Below, one piece after another: positions 51,783 to 62,267 of a DNA stretch of 64,000 nt. The stretch's first letter is position 1. Every line of letters starts with the position of its first letter. The notes under the pieces were generated by a model that did no database searches, was not told where the DNA came from, and saw nothing but the letters and a program-made list of their open reading frames with translations. A program made the translations under genes and the position numbers. Origin of the DNA: Liquidambar formosana (lineage: Eukaryota > Streptophyta > Magnoliopsida > Saxifragales > Altingiaceae); NCBI GenBank assembly GCA_039720395.1, contig CM077829.1, positions 20,806,685-20,870,684 of the forward strand, given 5' to 3'.

Positions 51783-53084
51783 ATGGTGATAGAGCCTACC
51801 TTAACCGATCTTATGGCCATGTTGCGACAGGATAAAGCTAAAATGAAGGAACTCATCACGGGATTAACCCAGAGGCTAAAACATTTAGAGATGGGGAGTA
51901 AAGGGTTATCTGATCAACCCGAAGGCGAAAAAGGGGTCGACAAGGAAGGAGAAGGTAGTGGTGCACTGAAAACTCCCAAGGGTGAATCTCACCCTTGGGA
52001 TGATGAAGATTTCGCAGATTACATAGCTAGCAAGAAGAATGTTAAAGACAAGGGCAAAGTGGAAGATCCCAGGTTCGATAAGCTAGAGGTGGAGAATCAA
52101 GAAATGAGAGAACAAATAAGGCAGATGAAGGCCACTTGGCGTAAGTCTCAAGGGATAGATGACTACATGTTTTCTATGCCTAGCACCACGTCAGAAACTA
52201 GAATGCAACTACCCCCTAAATTCAATATTGCGGATTACGAGAAGTTTGATGGAACTGGCGACCCTAAGCAACATCTACGCCAGTACATGAGCATAGCCAG
52301 AATGAGGGGTCTGACTTTGGAGCAAGTCCACTATGTTTTTCCATTGTCCTTATCAGGGGATGCTTCGAAGTGGTATTATAAGCTCGATGAGAAAACAACA
52401 GGAACTTGGGAGGTGTTGACTAAAGAATTCACCAACAAATACAACTACAACACAATGCTAGATGTGACATTGAGGGATTTGGAGATGACAAAGCAGAAGC
52501 CTGATGAGCCTTTTTCTGAGTTCATAGGGCGATGGAGGGCGAAGGCGGTAAAATTAACAAACAGGCCAGCAGAGATAGACCAAGTCAATATGATATTGAA
52601 GAACTTGACACCTGTTTACTTTGATAAAATGTTGACTTCGTCTGTCATGAACTTCCAGCAATTGTACCAATGCGGGACCAGGATAGAAGACGCGATCCAT
52701 CAAGACCAAGTAGAGGGCAAGGCTACGAATAAGAAAGTATTCGGATCAAGCAGCAATAACACAGGTGGAAATAATAGAGGCATTGGAGCCGCACAGGCCA
52801 CCGTAGGAGCCATCAACCAAGGGGCACAACAACCCAGACAGTTTGACAAACTTGGAGTCCCTTTGTCTAAGGTATTTGATAACTTGTCTCGAAAGGGTTG
52901 CCTAAAAGCTTTGGAGCCCCGGCCGTTACCCAATCCGATTCCGTCCTATTGGAGGCAGAATGAATATTGTGACTTCCATCAGAGCATTGGTCATAGGACA
53001 GACAACTGCACAAAGCTAAGGCATGAGATTCAAGACATGATTGATAGTGGAAGGTTACCACGACCAGAGAATGCAGGGTATTGA
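51783..53084 (+). CDS. gag: Gypsy/Tat Gag protein
   Basis: 433 residues from the ATG at 51783 (MVIEPTLTDLMAMLRQDKAK). An upstream in-frame ATG at 51615 would add 56 residues with no similarity to Gag, so I prefer the later start. A predicted coiled coil lies at about residues 99-117 (KLEVENQEMREQIRQMK). The retrotransposon Gag core follows at about 150-270: FDGTGDPKQHLRQY, then FPLSLSGDASKWYYKL and PFSEFIGRWRAK. A CDFHQSIGHRTDNC motif (about 396-409) followed by LRHEIQDMIDSG is typical of Tat/Ogre Gag. Gag forms the particle that packages element RNA. The frame is fully open, unusual in this window, and pol does not follow it, so this element may depend on pol supplied by relatives. Confidence 0.93.
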   Translation: MVIEPTLTDLMAMLRQDKAKMKELITGLTQRLKHLEMGSKGLSDQPEGEKGVDKEGEGSGALKTPKGESHPWDDEDFADYIASKKNVKDKGKVEDPRFDKLEVENQEMREQIRQMKATWRKSQGIDDYMFSMPSTTSETRMQLPPKFNIADYEKFDGTGDPKQHLRQYMSIARMRGLTLEQVHYVFPLSLSGDASKWYYKLDEKTTGTWEVLTKEFTNKYNYNTMLDVTLRDLEMTKQKPDEPFSEFIGRWRAKAVKLTNRPAEIDQVNMILKNLTPVYFDKMLTSSVMNFQQLYQCGTRIEDAIHQDQVEGKATNKKVFGSSSNNTGGNNRGIGAAQATVGAINQGAQQPRQFDKLGVPLSKVFDNLSRKGCLKALEPRPLPNPIPSYWRQNEYCDFHQSIGHRTDNCTKLRHEIQDMIDSGRLPRPENAGY

Positions 53085-55377
53085 ATATGGGCACCGAGGC
53101 TACCCATTGTTGAGTTTACTCTAGAATCTGTTTTCGAGTCCGTTTCTGAATCTATTGAGTCTTGAGTTCGCTTTTAAGTCTATTAAGCCCTAAGTTTTCT
53201 TTCGAGTCTGTCGAGTTCAGCAATGTCTTTTAAGTTAGTTGAGCCCAATAAAGTAATTGAAGCCTTTTTTATGTGGTCCCTTTTATTGATAATGGAATAA
53301 AATCTGAATTTGCTTATTTTGGTGTGTCTCCTAATAATGAAATCTTTGAAGGCAAAATTCCTTTAATCTGAAAAAAGATAATTAATGGGGATCAAGAAAG
53401 GAAAGTGAAATCCATTAAAATTGAAGCTATCTTAATCAACTCGAACATTAATGAAGATTTTAAAGAGATATCAATTGGTTTACACAAGAATAGGCTGATC
53501 TTACAACTCTGATGGACTTATCAAGAGACGCAGGGAATAAACTTGAAAGTTTGCACATTTATCCTTCTCATACTCAAATTTTGAACAATGGAGATCAAAA
53601 TAAAGAGAGGCCATCATTTCTGCTACCGTTCTTGGAAAAAAAAATAATATACAAAGAAAAATCCTTTGCTAACCCCTTTGAGCCTTAATGAGTTTTCTTT
53701 CTAACACCCTTGTCAAGGATTACCCCCTACACTAGGGGCAAATTTTGGAGAGAGATTTGTTTAAAGCGATGGGGCAATGTAAATGAAACAAAAGAAAAAA
53801 AAAAAAGAAAGAAAAAAAAATGGAAGAAAAAAATAAGAGAAGAAAAAAAAAAAAAAAAAAAAAGAGGATGCCAGAATGAGATAGCAGGTGAAGTGCTAAG
53901 TTTGGAAGTGAAAGTGAAGTGAAGTGATCCTTGAAAAATAAGAACCCATTGAAATTAAACTTGAGCTTTTAATATCCTTTCTTTCTTGAGCCTAGAGCCT
54001 AAAGCCTACATTACAGTCCATATGAAAGTCCTCTCCAATTGATTAAAATTGTCCAAATTTGATTGAACTACGTTTGGCTTGATCCCTTTTGGGTACGTAG
54101 GCAACCTAGTTTGCAAAGGTGCAGCCATATTATTTGAAGTTTGTGCAAAGGTGCATTCACATCGCTTGGAATCCATACAAGGGGCACGAAAAAAAAGTCA
54201 CATCAGAAGCAGTTTAAGAAAGACAAGTTGGGAAAAGATAGCCCTCTAGGTTGAAAACTCGAAAGGGCAACCTAGGCAAAAGTTAGGGTATGAAAAAAAA
54301 AAAGAAAAAAAAAAAAGTGAAGGAGTGAAGCCTATAGATATCATAGCCAGGCATCAAGGAAGGTGCTACATACTCCAACCTTTGAGTCAAGGGGCAAGCC
54401 CAATTGAATACCCTCACATGCCATCAGAATCAGCATATGGAATGTCTTTGTTGGTGTAAGAGTGGACCAAAGTTAGTGAAATTTTATGGAAATAACTAGT
54501 ACATCATTGATCCTCATTAATTAACTAAGAAAAGAAAAATGGAATAATTGCCTTAATGAGATGGAAATTAAAGGGAAACACATTTGAAATAGGTGAGGTC
54601 AATACTCGAGTCTATTGTCTCATCATTCCAGGTTATACTTGAATTTCTTGTTGGTCTTGCTTGAGCTTTTTATCTACATCATCGTTATTGGTTCTATCTT
54701 CTTTGTCCTCATTTGCCTCTTTGTATCATTGGCAATTTACTCGGAGTATAATCCCAAAGGGCTGAACAATAGGCGGTTGTGCGCATGTCATCCATGTGCG
54801 TACTTGCGGAAGTAGTATGAAGGTTTGGTGTCTTGTGCTTCATTTGAAATAAGTGTTTGTCTTGGGCTTCATGTATTCACATGCCTATAAAGCGGAAATT
54901 GCTATAGTGCCATTATTGCTCTGGGAAATGAATCTCTAATTCTGGGAAAGAAGCTACAACTCCATTCAGCAGTCTCAAGCAGGTTTTAGGAAATGTGTTG
55001 AAGATAAAGATGATGCCAAAGAAACGAATGAGTACATATCCTAATCAAATTAGTAACCCTGTTCAAAGATGATCATTAAAAGAAAGAAAAATCAATAGCG
55101 ATCCTACCAAGGACTCGATTTCGATTAGACCATGTAGGTAGGGAATGGGTTCCGAATAGTCTATGCATGCATGTTGAGTGTTGCTTTTGAATTCAAACCC
55201 TTGAGTGGTACCCTGCTTGCTTTGAAGGCATACTCTTTAAGGGAAATCTTTTTTACTTGCCCTAGGGGCATCTTTCTTTGGGGATTAGAATGGTCTCTAA
55301 ATGTCTTTTTCAGACATGAATTCTTTTGGTGATTTGTTGAATATTTTTGTTTGGTCGGAAATGTTTGATTCAACCCT
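53085..55377 (+). other. Post-gag region; pol essentially absent
   Basis: No protease, RT, RNase H or integrase domain is readable in 2.3 kb. A weak trace at 53360-53560 (EGKIPLI..., KSIKIEAILINSN, WTYQETQGIN) resembles the segment before Tat reverse transcriptase that ends WSYEDMPGL; this is tentative. Purine/A-rich blocks occupy 53785-53865 and 54290-54320. The phrase GGGTACGTAGGCA (54090-54105) recurs as GAGTACGTAGGAA at 57170. Confidence 0.6.
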
Positions 55378-56710
55378 CGTCAGGGTCTATAAATCCTTCT
55401 TTGGCCTTCGTTAAGGTCCACCCTCGTTAGGGTCTATAAATCCTCCTTTTGGACCTTCGTCAAGGCCTATTCCCTCGTTAGGGATCATTCATTTCGGACC
55501 TTCGTCAAGGCCCATTCCCTTGTTAGGGATCACTCCTTTTTGGACCTTCGTCAAGGCCCATTCCTTTGTTAGGGATCACTCCTTTCAGACCTTTGTCAAG
55601 GCCCATTCCCTCGTTAGGGATCACTCCTTTCGGACCTTCGTCAAGGACCATTCCCTCGTTAGGGATCATTCGTTTCGGACCTTCGTTAAGGCCCATTCCC
55701 TCGTTAGGGATCACTCCTTTCGGACCTTCGTCAAGGACCATTCCCTCGTTAGGGATCATTCGTTTCGGACCTTCGTTAAGGCCCATTCCCTCGTTAGGGA
55801 TCACTCCTTTCGGACCTTCGTCAAGGCCCATTCCCTCGTTAGGGATCATTCGTTTCGGACCTTCGTCAAGGCCCATTCCCTCGTTAGGGATCACTCCTTT
55901 TGGACCTTCATCAAGGCCCATACCCTCGTTAGGGATCATTCGTTTCGGACCTTTGTCAAGGCCCATACCCTCGTTAGGGATCACTCCTTTCGGACCTTCG
56001 TCAAGGCCCATTCCCTCGTCAGGGATCACTCCTTTTGGACCTTCGTTAAGGCCCATTCCCTCGTTAGGGATCACTCCTTTCAGACCTTCGTCAAGGCCCA
56101 TTCCCTCGTCAGGGATCACTCCTTTTGGACCTTCGTCAAGGCCCATTCCCTTATTAGGGATCACTCCTTTCGGACATTCGTCAAGGCCCATTCCCTCGTT
56201 AGGGATCATTCGTTTCGGACCTTCATCAAGGCCCATTCCCTCGTTAGGGATCACTCCTTTTGGACCTTCGTCAAGGCCGATTCCCTCGTTAAGGATCACT
56301 CCTTTTGGACCTTCGTCAAGGCCCATTCCCTCGTTAGGGATCACTCCTTTCGGACCTTCGTCAAAGCCCATTCCCTCGTTAGGGATCACTCATTTCGGAC
56401 CTTCGTCAAGGCCCATACCCTCATTAGGGATCACTCGTTTCGGACCTTCGTTAAGGTCCACCCTCGTTAGGGTCTATCAAATCCTTCTTTGGCCTTCGTT
56501 AAGGTCCACCCTCGTTAGGGTCTACAAATCCTTCTTTGGCCTTCGTTAAGGTCCACCTTTGTTAGGGTCTATCAATCCTTCTTTGGCCTTCGTTAAGGTC
56601 CACCCTCGTTAGGGTCTATCAATCCTTCTTTGGCCTTCGTTAAGGTCCACCCTCGTTAGGGTCTATAAATCCTTCTTTGGCCTTCGTTAAGGTCCACCTT
56701 CATTTGGGTC
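55378..56710 (+). repeat. 45-bp and 46-47-bp tandem repeats in the gypsy 3' region
   Basis: 55442-56452 holds about 22 copies of a 45-bp unit (cggaccttcgtcaaggccca + ttccctcgttagggatcactccttt). It is bordered at 55378-55441 and 56453-56710 by a related 46-47 bp unit (ggccttcgttaaggtccaccctcgttagggtct). Because 45 is divisible by three, three long overlapping frames (316, 327 and 288 codons, two plus and one minus strand) stay open. They are period artefacts, not credible genes. Tandem arrays in this position are known for Tat-lineage elements. Confidence 0.95.
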
Positions 56711-57020
56711 TGAGTACCCTGATTGCACTTATTGGGTCCTAGTACCTTGATTTCACTCTCATTGGGTCCTAGTACCCTGATTTGATTCCCTTTGGGTCCT
56801 AGTACCCTAATTCGATTCTCTTTGGGTCCGAATACCCTGATTCGATTCTCTTTAGGTCCGAGTACCCTGATTTGATTCTCTTTGGGTCCTAGTACCCTGA
56901 TTTGATTCCCTTTGGGTCCTAGTACCCTGATTCGATTCTCTTTGGGTCTGAATACCCTGATTCGATTCTCTTTGGGTCCTGGTACCCTGATTCGATTCCC
57001 TTTGGGTCCGAGTACCTAGC
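56711..57020 (+). repeat. 30-bp tandem repeat, about ten copies
   Basis: Unit tttgggtcctagtaccctga + ttcgattctc. It follows directly on the 46-bp units and is unrelated to them in sequence. The minus-strand 76-codon frame (QGTRTQRESN repeated) is a period artefact. Confidence 0.95.
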
Positions 57021-57303
57021 TTCGATTCTGGATAGGGATGAAGCTTTTTGCTTATTCCCCAGGAAAGGAATGACATTTTCATATTGATCTTTGCAGTTGG
57101 TAGTTTCGAGAAGTTACCTACTGAGTGCCCCCATTGTTTTGCATGAACTACGCTAGGTCTGATCTCTGAGGAGTACGTAGGAAGTCAGCTGAGGTTGGCA
57201 CGACCTTATTGCATGTGTGTGTGTGTGGACTTTAAGCTGCCAACCGGTAAATGGTTCGTCTTTTCAGGCTTTTGACTTTCGTATTGCAATGCAAAGCTTA
57301 GCC

Positions 57304-57317
57304 AAAATAGGGGCAAC
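57304..57317 (+). promoter_or_regulatory. Gypsy polypurine tract
   Basis: AAAATAGGGGCAAC directly before the 3' LTR, the plus-strand primer position. Confidence 0.85.
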
Positions 57318-58905
57318 TGTAGACACCCCATTTTGTACCGGTTGTCATCTTAAGTCCCGTGGCCCCGATGATGAGTTTAGTGTGATTATTTACGGATTAT
57401 CCTTTGAGAATTAGTGCGAATCACAGCATGAGATTTTGATTAAAATGAAAGGAAAATTATTTTATTAAATTAATCATTTTTATCATGCCACTAACACGTG
57501 TACGTATGTGATAAGTGTGTGCACGCACATACGGTACATGTGCATGCGTGTTAGCGGTCAGTCTCCCAATTTTTAAAAAAGACAATTTCCCTTTCCTATT
57601 CAGATTAGAAGTCTTTTATCATTATAAAATACCTGTTGATTATTCTCCAAAGAAACCTAGTCTAGCAAGGAAAGGGAAACTCCAGATTTCAGCTATAAAT
57701 ACTCACTTAATGCCTTAGAAAGGAGAGGAGGAGAATAGGGTTTTCAGAGAGTAAAATTCGTCATAATTCAGCAGCAGTTTTTCTGAAACCAGCAATCGTA
57801 TTTTAATCATAACGTTTTTATCCGAAGTCCGAATTCGATGAAATTAGGTCTTCTTAGAAAGATAATTCAATCCTCTACAACTGTGCATTTCACGAGTTTT
57901 GTCCAATTCTAACGTTTTCATACCCAAAAACGCGATTGAACTTTCTGCTGTTGCAAAGTGACGAAAATCACTTTTCTTTTCTCCTGTTCTCTTTTGTTTT
58001 CTATTTCTTTTCAAAGTTGAGTGAGTTTTGATCTCGTTGTTGTGATTACACTTTGAAGAAGAGGAGGATTCGTGTTGATTTGATTCAATCCAAAGACCTG
58101 AGGGGCCACGAACAAGCATAAAGTCGGTAAATTTAGTTTAACTTAGCTTTTGATTCTAGTTCTTCTTTTATTTTATTTTATTTTATTTTATTTTTGTCTA
58201 AAGCATGATTAGCATGATTTAGGTTTAGTTTTCATATTTGTATTTATTTCTGTATTTTATTTATTTTCGAATGCATCATGTAGTGGATTCTCCATAAGGA
58301 GAAACTAGGGTTTTATTATGTGGTAATTTGTTAGTACGTAGGTTTGTTGTATGATAGTCTGTGGAATTCATGTATAAACCTTCTCATGGTATATAGGTGA
58401 GGTTTTGAGATATGACATAAATCACCAACGGGTGCGTACGCAACGATTGTATTGCGTACGCAGCATATAATATGCGTACGCAGTAACTAATACTGCGTAC
58501 GCACATAAAGCATTGGCCGACAATTTCTTTCTTTATTGTAGTTATTCTGATAGTTGGTTAATTCGTATTTTATTTCTTTATGTTTATTTCGTGCCTTTAT
58601 CTATATCATATCATCATGATTTGCGTGCTGCTGTGGTTGAATGAATAGGGTCAATTTTGATTAGACAGTAAATTAATTAAAGCCATTAATCATGTGTGGG
58701 GGCCGGTTTCGACCGGGCGTGGCTGGGTGCCTAACACCTTCCCAGCTGCGTACCCTAGCTCCTAACCCGAATCTCTGGTTATGACGAGCTACACCCTGCT
58801 AGGGTTCACTCGTTCCCATTATTGGGTGGCGACTCCTCTCCGTGTTAGTCCTTTGAGGCTAATGCGTATTCTCGAGCTATGTGGTATTAGGGCGTGGTGC
58901 TCACA
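57318..58905 (+). repeat. Gypsy 3' LTR (1588 bp)
   Basis: TGTAGACACCCC to GGTGCTCACA, same length as the 5' LTR. TATAAATA at 57694-57701. All four TGCGTACGCA palindromes are perfect here: 58433, 58453, 58473 and 58494. Confidence 0.95.
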
Positions 58906-59070
58906 ACATTATCAAGGCAAACACATAACATGAGAAAGATTGCATCTTTCTCATATTAAACTATCACGCAATCACATAACATGAGAAGGATCGCATCCTT
59001 CTCACATTACACTATCAAGGCAGTCACATAACATGAGAAAGATTGCATCCTTATCAAGGCAAGGGTAAGT
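58906..59070 (+). repeat. 51-53-bp minisatellite, right part
   Basis: Continuation of the array at 48935-49131, beginning with the duplicated ACATT. Unit starts at 58961 and 59012 (51 bp apart). Confidence 0.85.
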
Positions 59071-59867
59071 TTCTACTTACCAACACTTAACAAGTTCACA
59101 AGTTCACAAAGTCATCTCATATAGAGGCTATTCACGCCTCAACTCAAGCACCAACTCATATAGGAGGTACATTCACCTCATGACAGCAATCATTCACATG
59201 CACATCGAGAAAGCATTTTATCCCTAAATGACAACAAATCATAGCGATAAAGGAGGGAACTCAACCCTAGTGATCACACATCATATGCATAGAAAGGGTT
59301 ATTCAACCCTATTAGCAACCATGCCCACACAACGGCCACCAATGCAACCCATTTCAAAATTATTTCATGCTAAACAATATCAAGATATTCATTCACTTTT
59401 CAACTCAAAATAAGCTTGAGATTTCATCTCAAAGGAGGTTCAATGGCGCGAATAGGCGAACAAAGGCCAAAAGGGTGAACCAAAGTGGGTAAGGTGGGCT
59501 GACCACCTGGCTACTGGTGGCATGCTGCCTAAGCCCAGGCGGCTTGCCACCCCAAGCTGGGTCATTACCTGAGCTTGGTGCTCCCAATTTTGAGGTTTTT
59601 AAACCCTTGACCCCCATTTGTGCTCACACTCCTCCAAATTCGAAAATAGCGAGTTTCTCTCTCTAGAAACCCATTCCATCTTCTTCAAACACTCACACAC
59701 ACATTCTCATTCAAAGTTTCACTTTCAAATCAAGTTGTGTGCATGAAATAGCATAAAAAAATGTCATTCAACAACAACAACAAGCATCAATCATCATCTG
59801 GCAAGATCAAGTTCATCATCTTACTCATTAAACCCATTTTTCTTACACACAAGCTCAACCATCAACA
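59071..59867 (+). other. Non-coding stretch before the PMD relic
   Basis: 59460-59590 carries the GC-rich ggctgaccacctgg/ggcggcttgcc block also seen in family C LTRs (2760, 26545), so part of this is an LTR remnant. 59070-59430 holds loose cattcaccctc/aaccctattag words. No gene seen. Confidence 0.5.
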
Positions 59868-60011
59868 ATGGATTCTAGCAATGATTCCAACATCAAGTAT
59901 CCATACTATGTGATCAAGAATACATACAAGGCACTAATCTATGATGCATCTCAAGACAATGTGTTGCTTGAACCCAAGAAGCATCTCTTATTCCTCTATT
60001 CCCAACAAGAG
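59868..60011 (+). pseudogene. Possible first exon of the PMD relic
   Basis: Open frame MDSSNDSNIKYPYYVIKN then TYKALIYDASQDNVLLEPKK and HLLFLYSQQE, ending at a usable GTTAGT donor at 60012. Composition looks protein-like and the strand agrees with the PMD exons 650 bases on. I do not recognise a domain. It could be an unrelated short frame; the link to the PMD gene is inference. Confidence 0.35.
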
Positions 60012-60109
60012 GTTAGTTCTTCCCAACTTAACATGTTTATCTTGAAATCTTGATTTCTATTAGATAAAATGCATTCCCATGATCTTCTTTTGATTGTTTC
60101 TATCATTGT

Positions 60110-60420
60110 TAAGCCAAGTTCATTGATTTGGCAAGGATTGAATGTGCAAAAAGCTTATTTTCCAAAGCTTGAGAAAAGAAACCTACCAATGTTTGATAAA
60201 ATGCCCAAGAGACAAAAACATGTTCAATCCTTACAAAATCAATGAATTTGCATTGTAGTACAAAGTCTATCGATCTTGGCAAGGATTTGATATACAAAAA
60301 CTTTCAATTCATTGCTTGAAAACAAGTCACCCACCAAGTGTTTGATAAAATGCCCGAAAGACAAAACCATGTTCAATCCTTACAAAATCAATGAGTTTGA
60401 ATACACAAAGTCATGGGCAT
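60110..60420 (+). repeat. Tandem duplication of ~170 bp
   Basis: Two units share ggcaaggattgaatgtgcaa, tttgataaaatgcccaagag, and ttcaatccttacaaaatcaatga; landmarks at 60131 and 60280, and at 60192 and 60342. The short frames here are not convincing genes. Confidence 0.75.
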
Positions 60421-60655
60421 TCATTTCTAATTCATTTCATGAATCAAAGCCCATATTTCAAAAACTCTTGAAAGACTTTTTTGAAATAAATTACCAATGT
60501 ATGCCCAATATCTCTATATTTTCAATGCTAACTCAATAAACAACCCTTTGAAATAGCCCTATTTCCAAAGGTTCCATACAAGGACATCAATGAAAGGGCT
60601 CATCGCATGGTGGAAATACATGGAATATGCCTAACCACGTGCTCGTAAGATAATA

Positions 60656-62267
60656 ATGAAAGCGGGTTTTGGGCCCTTCCTAGATGCTCTATGGAACAAG
60701 CAATGGGATAGGCAAGCTCTGTTTGCCTTGTCAGAATTATGGTGGGACACCACCAGCACCTTTCACTTCAGTTTTGGGGAAATGACCATGACCCCTAAGG
60801 ATTTCACTATGATAACTGGGTTGAGCTTAAAAGGAAAGCGCTTGGAATACTACGAACATGCCAACACAGATCAGAATTACATAGTAGCTCTACTTGGGGT
60901 TGAAGTGGAATTAAGCCCAAAGGGTGTACGCCGTACTTGGCTCTACAACAGCTTTGCCACAGAAGAAGAGAGTGATGGAATGGATCCCAATACATTATGA
61001 AAGCATTTTTGCTCTACATGATTTTATGTACTTTCTTTGTGGGCACCAATGATATGGCCCAACTGGAGTTGCTAGCTAGCATGGAAGATGTACATAAGAT
61101 TGGGAGATACAACTGCGGTGGGGCTGCTCTACCAACCATGTACCGTTCTATGTTTGACATGTCCCGAGGCGTTGCAAAGAACTTTGGGGGACTTCCTTTT
61201 GTTTGGGAGGTAATAAAGAACATTCAATTCTCAATTCTCTCCTGAAACTCAACTCATATATGATTTTCTTATTTCTTTGATTTGTAACAGATATGGTACT
61301 ACAAATACCTGAACATGTGCCACCCAATACTTGCTAGTGATGCCATGTCATGGCCTATCCTCCAAAATTAAGCCCCATCCTGCTTGGCCACAAAAGCCTC
61401 CAACCGTCATAACTATGCCCATACAAGGGCGTATCTTGCCAGTTTGACTGTTGACATGGTAAACTCTTTCTTTTTCTTTCCCCCTTTATATTTTCTTTAT
61501 TACTTCTTATCTTGAACTCAACTAGTGGAATGGGATCCTTGGAGGCTATGGGAGCCTAAGTTACCTGAGAAGTACTCCTCTTGTTTAGGATTGACAAGCA
61601 AAAGGGTCCTTTTTGAAGGTCCCATGGGTAGATACTGGTACCTTGGGGAAGGAGTCTTGCGACAGGTCCACGGTAAAATAAATGCAGCTGTGACCCCATC
61701 CATGCCTCTAGAAAACATGAGGCATGCCAACCATCTAGTGGGAGATGAATTAGAAGAGGCTTTGAGGGGTTGGGATGCTGAGGGGTTCACTTCTCCCTGC
61801 ATTGAGTACATTGCCTTTTGTCGAAAGTATCTAATGAAACCCAGGGTCACTGGTCTCCCACCTCAAGGGGTGAGTTCCCCAAACTCTCTAATTCTCTTTA
61901 GGATTACTTTTCTCTGACAAGTATTTAAATTTCAAGGCCGACGGGCAAAGGGACATAGCTCTATAGTTGGTTCAGCCACCGGGATAACTTATAATGATGA
62001 GGATGATGACCTTGAGGGAAATCAACCTCCACCCCTCCCACAGCTAAACTGGTTTGTGAACTTGTGCAATAGGACAGAGTTTGTGAAGACTAACATCACC
62101 CATCCACCTTTCGATGAATTTCCTAAGATCGATCCATATTATGAGACTGTGAGTTCCAAACCCTTACCTTCTTGAGATTAGATTCTTTCATTATTATTAA
62201 CCATGTTCATACTTTCCTAGGTTCCATGGGACTTTGCCCAGGAATGCCTTGAACTCAATGAAGAACT
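60656..62267 (+). pseudogene. Plant mobile domain (PMD/aminotransferase-like) gene relic
   Basis: At least five exon-like blocks. The first (60656-60997) reads AGFGPFLDALWNKQWDRQ, then ALFALSELWWDTTSTFHF, MTPKDFTMITGLSLKG; the next is IGRYNCGGAALPTMYRSM to GLPFVWE (ends 61209, GT donor); then IWYYKYLNMCHPIL (61291-61458), WDPWRLWEPKLPEKY to TGLPPQG (about 61525-61869), GHSSIVGSATGITYND to IDPYYET (to 62148) and VPWDFAQECLELNEEL (62221-62267). These are PMD-family blocks (MAIL1/MAIN-like host proteins and transposon-borne versions). Defects: a frameshift at about 60996, a TAA at 61369 and phase mismatches at two junctions. A copia element cuts the last exon. Whether the source was a host gene or a transposon gene is open. 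Confidence 0.85.

Larger units (their letters stand above)
49137..58905 (+). mobile_element. Complete gypsy/Tat-type element, gag only
   Basis: Two 1588-bp LTRs (49137-50724 and 57318-58905), a primer site, an open gag and a polypurine tract, flanked by ACATT at 49132-49136 and 58906-58910. By eye the LTRs differ at about 21 positions plus two single-base indels (about 1.3 percent), so insertion is recent on a plant time scale. Gag with a CDFHQSIGHRTDNC knuckle and tandem repeats in the 3' region point to the Tat/Ogre lineage. Protease, RT, RNase H and integrase are missing, so it is non-autonomous. Confidence 0.95.

Noticed and set aside
55520..56549. Long overlapping open frames of 316, 327 and 288 codons on both strands
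   Set aside because: They arise from a 45-bp tandem repeat whose length is divisible by three. Two frames on one strand and one on the other stay open together, and no known domain is present.
48935..59070. CRISPR-like array (short repeats with spacers)
   Set aside because: The spacing is filled with the rest of the same degenerate 51-53 bp unit, not unique spacers, and the sequence is plainly plant nuclear.
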